Shown here one piece after another: positions 55,304 through 64,000 of a DNA stretch of 64,000 nucleotides. Under the pieces are notes generated by a model. That model was given only the letters and a program-made list of their open reading frames with translations, searched no databases and was not told the origin of the DNA. The DNA is from Apium graveolens. Taxonomy: Eukaryota > Streptophyta > Magnoliopsida > Apiales > Apiaceae. The stretch spans positions 44,677,794 to 44,741,793 of the forward strand of contig NC_133647.1 of assembly GCF_009905375.1 (NCBI RefSeq), read 5' to 3'. Made by a program: the position numbers and the translations under genes. Positions within the stretch are counted from its first letter, which is position 1. Each line of letters begins with the position of its first letter.

Positions 55304-58300
55304 CTAATTCCTTGAAGGTCTGGATCTCTTTCCAAGCTTTCTGTTGTTTTCCTCAATCTGATTTTGGAGATGCCTGTGGAATTCCAGTTCATCAGATTCT
55401 GAGAGATTTAGCTTTCCTTGCATTTCCAAAAGAGTCTCATTGCTGGAGATGCTCAATTGGTCTTCTAATCTGAAAAATCTTCTCACACCTTTGTCATCCA
55501 TGAACTCCATCAGCTAGTAGGGCCTTAGATGCACCCTTCTCCCAGTGTAAGGGATGATTAGAGTCTTTGGGAGTGCATCTTTAGCTCTAACACTCCTTAG
55601 CTCTTTAATCTTCTTCAGTACCAATCTTCTTGCAGTAATATTGAACCCAAAGTTCTTCTTGAAGGATGAATAAACCTTAATCAGTACATCTTGGCTTTCT
55701 TGAAGGATGCTGTGAAGTGGCCACTGAATCTTCTTTCCTCCTTTGTACTTGAACACTAACCTTTCAGGTAGGTTTCTGTATGCATCAATTCCTCTCACTT
55801 CATCTAGTTCATCTAGACAGAGGTTTAGATCAGAAAATTCTTTGATGTCACACAAGTACATGTAATCTCCCCTATTGACTTTGGATTGAGCTTTGACTAC
55901 TGATTTGGATTTGAGAGGTGACAACTTCACTTTCTTGACTGCTCTTGACTTTGTTCTCTTTGGCTTGTTAAGGATTGGCAAATAGAAGTCAGGGATCCAC
56001 CACCCTGATATCTTCAAATACCACAGAGGGTTTTGATGCTTGAGTTATAGTTGGAGTGGATTCCTTGGGAAACTGATTCTCCAATTCCTTATCAACAATG
56101 TCCAGTTTCCTTTTAGTTCTTTTAGCCAATTCCTTGATTCTTGGAGATTTCTTCTGTTGTTCAACTTGCTTCTTTGATTCAATAACTTCAGATGGCTGAG
56201 AAGGAATTTGTTGTGATGAATTTACAGCATGTAGTTTGGCCAAGGTAGTAATTTGCTCTTTCTTTTGTTTAGTCTTTTTAGCATCTAAAGCAGCTTGCTT
56301 CTTTTCCTACTTCAATCTATCCTTTTCTTCTCTCTTTGCTTGGGCAAATTGAGAATTTCCAGCCACCACACAAATTTCTTTCCCATTCCTGAAAATTTTA
56401 GAAATTCTCCTTTTAGAAGCTAAATCAGCTGGATCTTTGTAGAAAGCAATTGATCTTGACAGAAACTTTATTTCATCAGGCTTAGGTGTCTCATACACAG
56501 TATCCAAAGGGTTCTTCAATGATGATTTTGAGTAGTTCACCCTTGGTTTCAGAATTATTTCAGCATTTGGAGATTTGATGCAGGATGGCTGTCCCCTTTC
56601 CAGATAGTTCATGCTCATCTCATTCACACTAATTTTCTTGACTTGAGAGTGATGGATGGCTGACTTTACTGGCTCCTTGACTAGTTCAAACTTCTTTTAT
56701 ATTTCCTCATCAATCTTCTCCCAGTTGACTAAACTCAACTTCTCCTTATCAGCTGCTCTTATGTTGGCTGCTGCTGCATTGATCAGATCTATACTGTTTG
56801 TAACTGGTGGCTTTGAGATAGTAATTGAAGGCACAATTACTTTACTAATTTGAATTTGAAGCTTCTCCCCCTCACTTGGTCCTTTCTCACCCTTTTTGTT
56901 ATCATCAAGTTGATTAGAGGAGGGGGTTTGAGCAACCACCAATTTTTGAAGTAAATCTATCTGTTGAGCTTGATGAAGATGAATGGATGTCAAAGATGTG
57001 TCCATAGTTGACATTCTTGTATCTAAGGCATCTATCTTAGTTGCAAGATTATAATTTTTCCTTAATTGCCTCTTAATATCAAGCATTGTAGTTTCTGGAA
57101 GTTTAGAATCCATTTTGTCTGAAATGGCCTTCTTCATCTCCTCAATATCACCCTTGATGGTATTTACATCCCTAGCATGTTGGAAGCCCTGGATTTGTTG
57201 AAGTTGCAGGGAGGCTAGATGTGCCTGAAGGAGCTTCTTGGTGTTGGCATTAGTAGTGGTTTGAAGAGTAGTATTTGTATGATTGATTAGTTGGATCAGG
57301 GTTGTCTTGAAGTACTGCTCATCACAGTGTTTTGAAAATGCCCATGATGGCATACCTGATCTTGAACTTGAACCTACTTCTCCCCCTATGTCCATTGCCT
57401 CATCTTCACTATCCCCACTCCCATCACCAAAGAAATCAGCTGAACCACCAGTCTCATAGTCCACATCACAAGCTGTAGAAGGCAAAGCTGTGATGGCATC
57501 CTTGGCTCTTAGCATAGACTGAGTGGTATGCACCAGATTGAGCATCCTTTCTGTATTGTCATTGCCATGCTCATCTAGAAGTTGATAAGCTGGAACAGGG
57601 TGAGTAAATGCCTCAGCATCAAGGGAGGTGGAATCTATAACAACTTTAGATTGCTGAGATAGTCCCTCCCTGTCTGCATCCTGGACATTCATTAACTCAC
57701 TAGCAATGACATCCATCCTTATAGCTCCAGTACCTGCATTTCTCTCGATTTCTCTCTTTTGTTGCATCAGGGTCTCACCCTGGCTCCCCACCCTCACACC
57801 CTCACCTTCACCTACTAAGGTGGGACCTCTCACTTTCTTTTGCCAATCCTGAAGAAATGGATTGCATAGTTTCTCTCATTTCCTCTCCTTTTTCCTGGGA
57901 GCAACCCAGACCCTCACTCAAAACACTCTTCTCTCTCAATCCTAATAGTGACTATACAACCATTAAATCTTCTGCACTTGAAGTAAATGAAGTTTGAGGT
58001 TGTGCAGAGATACTCGACGGATGAGTGATATCCATCGGGTGAGTGGTTTTGCTATCGGACGGATAACTGCTGTTAAGCTTATCCGTCGGGATACAATCAC
58101 TACTCGATGGATGAGCAATATCCATCGAAAGAGTAGAAATGAATGAACTTCAAAAAGAAACTATTGTGGACACTATGCTGATTGATGATATTTTGGGCAC
58201 AGATGATTCAACAGTTCCTGAAAGAATTGGCAAGTGAGCCAACAAATCATCTAAAAGATGATGCTCACTGGCACTAGATTTTGGCTTCCCCAACAAAGTT

Positions 58301-59780
58301 AAAGAAGGGGAATCAGGAATTGATGTATTTATCATATCCACATCCAGTGAGTTTGTGGGTGAGTTAGGTGTTTGAGGTGCTTCTATGACTAGAGATTTTG
58401 GCTGTGACTCCATATTTATTGGAGCCACATTAAACTGAATTTGTGAAGGTGCAATGACTGTGTCTTTTGCACCAGTTTGCACAGTATGTGTACCCTGTGC
58501 ATCCCCAAGGGTTTTATATTTCTTCTTTCTGGCATAAGTTTGGGGTGAGTTTGTGTCCCTAACCCTCTTATCATGTGCTCTTGGTTGAGAGCTTTGTTCA
58601 ATAACTACATCCTTTTGGGAGGATGCAGCTAGAAATGAGCTTTTACCCTTTTTAAGCACTGCAGTTTGTTGGGAAACTGTAGTGTGGCTAGGTTGGGATC
58701 CACTCAACTCTCCATCCTTATTCTTAGGGTTTCTTTTATGTTCACCCCTTCCCTTACCTATCTTGCCCTCCTTCACACTCCCCTCATTGGTTTTAGTGGA
58801 TTTTGCAACTGGCATCTTTTGAGAGATACTAGAGGGGGCTTTCTTTGATTTGGATTTTGAAATATTTGCAGGTTTGGTGGCTTGGGTAGGCAGCTATTGG
58901 GTCAATGACTTAGTTGCCATAGCCATACTAGAACTCAAAGAAATTAGTGAGGTTGGAATAGTGGTAGGAATAGATGAACTTACCTCACTTACCTGAGGTG
59001 TTCCATTATAGGAAAATAGAACAATGGCACATCCTTGTGATGATTGGCCCTGTTCAAATCTGCAATGAGCCTTCTCTCTTGAACCCAACAATCTAATTTG
59101 TTGTTTGGGTTCTCAAGCATAATCTCTTCACAGAGGTGGTTAGCTAACATCATGAAAAATCTAGCATAATACACATTCTTACCTCTTTTATTTAACTCTC
59201 CTAGTTTAAAACCCAACTCAAACCAAACAAGGTCACTGAAATTATAGAATTTATCTGTAACTAGCATGTAGAGCATGTTAAGCATGGATATATTTACTGA
59301 ATCAAAATTACTAATTTTACCTGAAAAGACCTTTGTTACTACATCACACATAAAAATCCATTCTTTCCTACGACCCATTCTCCTAATGTCACTTAACTTA
59401 GAAGTAGAAAGAGCATAGTTCATGGAATTAAGCATATTGATTATATCAGTGTCAGTATGTGGAGAGGTCACAGTGTTATCAGGAGTCTTGAAACATGCTT
59501 TTATAACATCACTATTAATACAGAATTCTTTACCTTTAATGGTGAGTGTGATTGTCTTATCTGTTGAGTTGTAGGTAGCAGTGGTCCACATCTCTTCAAC
59601 AACTTCACAGAAGATTGTGGGTGATTCCAACATGACATAGCTAAGCTTGCAATTCCTCACAAAGTCCATCAACTTGTGATAGTCACCAGATTGCTGAATA
59701 CCCTTGTTCACTAGTGCAGTGAAATCGTTCTTCTCATAAATGAACCCAGTTTGAGACATAATCTTTACAACAGGTGCCAT
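55304..59780 (-). pseudogene. Element B post-pol ORF, longest preserved copy
   Basis: Starts MAPVVKIMSQTGFIYEKND at 59780, corresponding to about 1490 codons. Open pieces: 59780-58989 (N-terminal globular domain), 58815-58150 (Ser/Thr/Pro/Lys-rich), 57833-56697 (378 codons, acidic and helical), 56627-56307, 56243-55989, 56017-55514 and 55510-55304. Two compact domains at the ends and a long disordered middle match A piece by piece. The end pieces are the most conserved between A and B, hinting at past selection on protein. At least four frame changes make it non-functional now. An envelope function is not supported: no signal peptide or membrane span was seen. Confidence 0.75.
58015..58135. 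repeat. CGACGGAT/ATCCGTCG cluster in the B post-pol ORF
   Basis: Exact CGACGGAT at 58015 and ATCCGTCG at 58081, with variants between and after (ATCCATCG, GGACGGAT, CGATGGAT, ATCCATCG). Corresponds in position to the A cluster at 46726-46840. Confidence 0.9.
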
Positions 59781-60004
59781 TGTTAGAGAATAAGAGCTTT
59801 AAGAGAAAGAGAGTAAGTGCTTTGAGAGAGAATGCATTTTGAGCAGTTGAATTGAGAATGATAAAAGAAAAGCGATTGAAATGAAATAAGCTTTTATACT
59901 ATCTCAAAAAATAACTGTTAAAAATAATAAAGTAAAATAAAGTAACCAATAGAAATTTCCTAAAATAGCCATTTAAAAATAAACTGTAAAAAATTCCACC
60001 TATT

Positions 60005-60207
60005 ATCCGTCGTGTTATGCTTACAAACTGTAAGTATACTCGATGGATAATATTTAGGAATTTAACGGCTACGATTAAGACAATTCGACGGATGAGGATA
60101 AACTGTTATCCATCGAGTCATAAAATATTCCAGAAAAATAATTGATTTTTATTAGCAAATAGTATACCGACGGATGATCAAACTCAATGGATACAGATCA
60201 TCCGTCG
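60005..60207. repeat. CGACGGAT/ATCCGTCG cluster in the B spacer
   Basis: Exact copies at 60005, 60086, 60168 and 60200, plus CGATGGAT, ATCCATCG and CAATGGAT variants. It lies in the non-coding interval 59781-60303 between pol and the post-pol ORF start, as in A (48710-48915). Confidence 0.92.
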
Positions 60208-60303
60208 AGATGTAAATTTTGACTTAGCCAAAATTTCATCCTAGACTGAAAAATCAATTAAATTTCTGGCTGCATTCCAACTTGCAAATAATCTCATAAG
60301 GAT

Positions 60304-60699
60304 TTAGGAATAATTAAGCATACCTAACTCACTTACCAACCTTGAAATGGTGGATTCATCCAGTGGCTTGGTAAAGATATCTGCAAGCTGCTTCTCACTT
60401 GGAACAAAATGTAGTTCTATAGTACCATTCATTACATGTTCCCTTATGAAGTGGTACTTGATGTGTATATGCTTTGTCCTTGAATGTTGTACTGGATTTT
60501 CAGTGATGGCAATTGCACTTGTGTTATCACAGAAAATAGGAATCCTTTCAACTTGCAAACAATAGTCTAGCAATTGATTTTTCATCAATAATATCTGTGC
60601 ACAGTAACTACCAGCAACAATATATTCAGCTTCAGCTGTAGAAGTAGAAACTGAATTTTGCTTTTTACTGAACCAGGACACAAGCTTGTTTCCTAAAAA
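60304..60699 (-). pseudogene. Element B RNase H
   Basis: SWFSKKQNSVSTSTAEAEYI, then CDNTSAIAITENPVQHSRTK, HIHIKYHFIREHV and KQLADIFTKPLDESTISRLV to the stop. Better preserved than in A. A stop just upstream (about 60702) separates it from RT. Confidence 0.9.
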
Positions 60700-61939
60700 T
60701 TAACAGGTTCCTGTTGTACTTTTTCTATCAATTCTACAACCTGCATAATCTGCATCTGAATAACCAGTTAGATCAAAACCAGAATCTATAGGGTACCAAA
60801 TGCCAAGTTTTAGTGTTCCCTTGAGATATCTGAAAATTCCCTTAATAGCTATTAAGTGAGATTCTCTAGGATCAGCCTGAAATCTAGCATATAAGTATGT
60901 AGCAAATATTATATCTAGCCTACTAGCTGTTAAGTACAGAAGTGAGCCAACCATGCCCCTATAACTTGAAATATCCACAGACTTTTCAGTAGTGTTTAAT
61001 TCAAGCTTAGTTGCAGTAGCCATGGGAGTTTTTGCAGATGTGCAATCCATAAGATCAAACTTCTTTAAAAGATAAAAAATGTATTTAGTTTGACTAATGA
61101 ATATTCCATCACTAACTTGCTTAACTTGCAAACCAAGAAAGTAAGTTAGTTCTCCCATCATACTCATTTCATACTTACTTTGCATCAGTTTGGCAAACTT
61201 TTTGCAAAGTTTCTCATCTGTAGAGCCAAAAATAATATCTTCTACATAAATCTGAACAAGTATACTAGAGTCATTAACATTTCTAAAGAATAAAGTTTTA
61301 TCTACAGTATCTCTTGTGAAGTAATTTTCCAAAAGGAACTTTGATAAAGTGTCATACCAGGCTCTAGGTGCTTGCTTTAGTCCATAAAGTGCTTTCAAAA
61401 GAAAATATACATGTTCTGGAAAATTTGGATCTTCAAAACCAGGAGGTTGACTGACATAGACTTCCTCCTCCAAATCTCCATTCAGAAAGGCACTTTTGAC
61501 ATCCATTTGATAGACTTTGAAATTGGCATGGGCTGCATAGGCTAAGAAGATTCTGATGGCTTCAAGTCTTGCAACAGGAGAAAATGTTTCATCAAAATCT
61601 ATTCCTTCTTGTTGACAATAGCCCTTAGCAACCAATCTAGCTTTGTTCGTGACTACTATGCCATTTTCATACATCTTGTTTCTGAATACCCACTTGGTGT
61701 CTATTGGATTCTTTCCTTTAGGCTTGGGCACCGGCTGCCATATTATTCCTTTCAAATTGGTTTAGCTCCTCCTGCATAGCTAAAATCCAATCAGGATCCA
61801 ATAAAGCTTCTTCTACCTTCTTTGGTTCTTCCTTGGAAAGAAAGCTGCTGTATAGACATTCTTCTTGAGTTGCTCTCCTTGTTTGAACTCTAGAAGATAC
61901 ATCACCAATTATGAGCTCAAAGGGTAAACTTTTGTCCAT
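60700..61939 (-). pseudogene. Element B reverse transcriptase with altered catalytic box
   Basis: Two overlapping frames (61939-61718 and 61755-60700) give the linker [20 protein letters not shown] and the RT domain ([60 protein letters not shown]). The catalytic YVDD box reads YVED, replacing one of the metal-binding aspartates, so this RT is expected to be inactive even apart from the frameshift near 61735. Confidence 0.9.
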
Positions 61940-62670
61940 TTTCTTTGTTGAGGTAGATTAGCTCTAGATGAAGTGGCCTCATTGTTGTCTTGATGTGTAA
62001 TTGAGTTTTGATTATTAGAAATTCCCCCTGAGTTTGTGGATCTTTGATTTGAGAAAGGGGAAATTTTTATAGGTGATCTATCTTGATTTCCAGCTTCTCT
62101 TGATAACCCGACGGATGGTGAATTTTGAGTACCGACGGATGAAGCTGGTTGTCTCCCGATGGATAACACAGATTGCCTCCCGATGGATGGAACATTATGC
62201 AACTCGATAGATGTTGAGTTTTGTGCTTCATTGATAGTAGAATTTTCAGCATTATCCTTAGATACTGTTTCTTGATCACTTTCATCATCACTGTCATCAC
62301 TAACCATCTCCAGATTGTCAAATTTAAGGCTCTCATGGTAATCTCCATCTTGCAGTCCTTCCATCTTTTTATCATCAAACACAACATGTATTGATTCCAC
62401 AACAATGTTGGTTCTTAGATTGTAGACTCTATATGCTTTACCAACAGCATATCCAACAAAAATTCCTTCATCTTCTTTAGCATCAAACTTCCCATTTTGA
62501 TCAGTTTGATTCCTCAGAATATAGCATTTACGGCCAAAGACATAAAGAAAATTTAGAGTTGGCCTCTTATTCTTAAACAATTGATAGGGAGTCATGCATC
62601 TTGCTTGATTAACAGGGAATGGCATGCTATTAGTAAACATATTATTCCAGTAAGGCATGCTAAATGGCAT
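61909..62670 (-). pseudogene. Element B gag-integrase fusion created by an internal deletion
   Basis: 253-codon frame. It starts in the Met/Pro-rich gag segment (MPFSMPYWNNMFTNSMPFPV) and passes at about 62605 directly into integrase (CMTPYQLFKNKRPTLNFLYV), the tail (AYRVYNLRTNIVVESIHVV) and the Ser-rich linker. Compared with A, about 1222 bp are missing between TTGATTAAC at 52531 and TTGATTAAC at 51309, with one copy left at the junction. The missing part covers the gag end, protease, GAG-pre-integrase and integrase active sites. The deletion size exactly offsets the gag/integrase frame difference, so the fusion is open. Confidence 0.9.
62109..62215. repeat. 24-bp phased CGACGGAT tandem in B pol
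   Basis: Exact copies at 62109 and 62133, then CGATGGAT at 62157 and 62181 and CGATAGAT at 62205, all in 24-bp register. It is the same array as A 50813-50932, with two more units worn by CG to TG changes. Confidence 0.93.
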
Positions 62671-63110
62671 TTATGGCATACTAAATGCAGCATAATAAGG
62701 ATTAGGTGCAAATGGCATATTAGCATACTGTGCATTCATATTCTGTGTAGACATAGCATTCATAAGCATTGAAGGCATGGCATTTATTTTGGGAAAATGA
62801 GGTGGCACGTATATGGAAGTAGGCATGGCAGTTTTGCAATTAACAGACAAATGATTTACACTACCACACTTGACACAGATTTTTCAAGGAGCATATTTAT
62901 CAGGTGTGTAGTTATTGTGTTTGTTAATCCCTACTTTACCATTTCTATTATTTTTCTTTTTAGCCTCTATTTTTACCTAAATCTTTTCAAGTCTGTCACT
63001 TAACTGTTTGACAGTCATGTGACCAACATTATCCTTTTTCCCTTTCTTAACCTGACTCGATTCTCCTGAAACAAAGTTCTTGGAAACAGATCCATACTTT
63101 TCATTTAACT
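62671..63110 (-). pseudogene. Element B gag, upstream part, cut by element H
   Basis: Homologous to A 52590-53040. The zinc knuckle CVKCGSVNHLSVNC is still encoded near 62835-62880, but stops occur just before it and after MPQ-type residues at about 62670. At 63110 the match to A ends in the middle of a conserved stretch, and new sequence begins with TGTTATGG. Flank TAACT (63106-63110) is the candidate target site. Confidence 0.85.
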
Positions 63111-64000
63111 TGTTATGGATAAAAAACTAAGGTTATTATTTGCTGTATTTATTACTAAGATTCGGGAGCTCAAGGCCTTTAATGGCTGCTCTCGTATTTC
63201 GTGGCTCGATCTGCCTTTATGAGATGCCTACGTATCTCTGTGAATTAGAGAATCAAGCCAAAAAATGTAGTTCTGATCTGTGGGGTGAGGCCCCTTATAT
63301 AGATGTTGGGAGTCCTTGAATTGGACTTGGTATAGAAGACTTGGTGGGCAAGTCTCATAATTAGAATGGACTTTGGAGTCCTAGATAGTAGGAAACTGAT
63401 TCCTTATCCTTTTAGGTCCCCTTGACGCTAATCTCTAAGGATTTATATCCTTATCGGGACTCTTCTCAACATCTGATTTTTCCCTTATTAATTAATTACG
63501 AAATTAATTAATAATCAGGGCTTTTGGGCCTTTTTTATTCCATCAGGCCTGATCTGGTCCATTAGGCTTAACCTTTCTGGTCTGAGTATCATATATCTTT
63601 TTATTGGGCCTAGCAGCCCACAGCTTGTACGATTAATGCAGTATTTAATTATACAATCATAATTTATTTATCCCTATCATTTGCCCCCCAACTTTTGGGA
63701 AACATTGATTAGGTTTCGCAGAAGTTAAGTCTATTCGTTCCCTTACAGGGTTTCGTTTTTCCGTAAAGTGTGGAGCGACCTACACATTTACAATGAATTT
63801 TTCCTTTTATTCAGGAATTATCTTAATTTCCAGGAATTTTTCCCTTATTTCCGTGATTTTTCCCTAATTTTCTGGGATTTTTCCCTAATTTTCTGGATTT
63901 TCCCCTAATTTTCTGGGATTTTCCCTAATTTCCGGGATTTTTCCCTAATTTTCTGGGATTTTCCCTAATTTTCTGGGATTTTTCCCTAATTTTCTGGGAT
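63111..64000. mobile_element. Element H: start of an LTR-type element inserted in B
   Basis: Begins TGTTATGGAT at the break in B's gag. It contains a promoter-like CCCCTTATATAGATG at about 63291, the word TTTGCCCCCCAACTTTTGGG at about 63681-63700 and, from about 63826, a minisatellite running off the window. The TG start at a clean junction and the LTR-like layout suggest an LTR, possibly of a gypsy element, but orientation, type and far end cannot be seen. Confidence 0.6.
63826..64000. repeat. 20-21-bp minisatellite with palindromic core
   Basis: About eight visible units of TTTTCTGGGATTTTTCCCTAA type, varying by one or two bases in the T run. Each unit contains GGGATTTTTCCC, an inverted repeat GGGA...TCCC. 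Units become more regular toward the window end and the array continues beyond it. Confidence 0.92.

Larger units (their letters stand above)
54079..63110 (-). mobile_element. Element B: second copy of the A family, inserted in A's gag
   Basis: Same orientation and family as A: 3' LTR (54079-55110), PPT, post-pol ORF, spacer, RNase H, RT, then an abnormal gag-integrase junction caused by an internal deletion of about 1.2 kb that removes the protease and much of integrase. B is interrupted at 63110 by element H. Its 5' LTR and the rest of A are beyond the window. Differences from A are scattered through all domains, so B is not a segmental copy of the neighbouring A but a separate insertion. 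Confidence 0.9.

Noticed and set aside
43318..62215. CRISPR-like regular spacing of the ATCCGTCG repeats
   Set aside because: The unit is only 8-10 bp, occurs in both orientations, lies within retrotransposon LTR and coding DNA, and this is a plant genome. It is not a CRISPR array.

Overview
This is plant nuclear DNA, most likely from a eudicot. It has AT-rich intergenic DNA, GT-AG introns, a plant-type VPS62 (DUF946) gene pair, an L1-like LINE with an RNase H domain, and dense nested Ty1/copia elements of the Sirevirus type. The family cannot be fixed from sequence alone; Apiaceae is only a guess. There is no sign of bacterial, organellar or free viral DNA.

Layout. 1-2185: 3' end of a plus-strand Sirevirus-like element (C), with the end of its post-pol ORF and its 3' LTR. 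3699-9972: complete minus-strand Ty1/copia element (D) with 660-bp LTRs and a perfect TAATG target duplication; its pol is broken. About 12.0-14.7 kb: an apparently intact VPS62-type host gene. 16.5-18.0 kb: AT-rich DNA with a 31-bp duplication, a (TA)n tract and three 171-bp tandem copies. 18.3-27.65 kb: a second VPS62 paralogue in the same orientation. It is split in an exon by a young minus-strand element (E) with 1367-bp LTRs that differ at about 7 sites. E keeps a long open gag but almost no pol. 28.28-33.6 kb: degraded plus-strand LINE (F).

34.9-64.0 kb is a nest. Old plus-strand Sirevirus G (PBS at 37039, gag-pol remnants to 42704) is interrupted by minus-strand element A (3' LTR at 42705, body to 54078). 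A is interrupted inside gag by the related minus-strand element B (3' LTR at 54079, body to 63110). B is interrupted inside gag by an LTR-like element H (from 63111), which carries a minisatellite of about 20-21 bp. The window stops before any of these insertions closes, so G, A and B are seen only in part.

How it fits together. Only the two VPS62 genes are host genes, and the second is inactivated. Everything else recognisable is retroelement. A and B carry a long ORF after pol (about 1.5 kb codons) in the position of the Sirevirus env-like gene. The most unusual signal is a set of family-private short motif arrays. A/B carry ATCCGTCG/CGACGGAT, with 18 exact copies in A and 13 in B, partly on a strict 24-bp period and present in LTR, untranslated and coding DNA. 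E carries CGGTATGAC/GTCATACCG palindromes, G carries GTCGCCAYA, and C carries ACTTAA. A second motif near the LTR terminus, AACCCCCCTTCT-like, is shared by all five Sirevirus-type LTRs.
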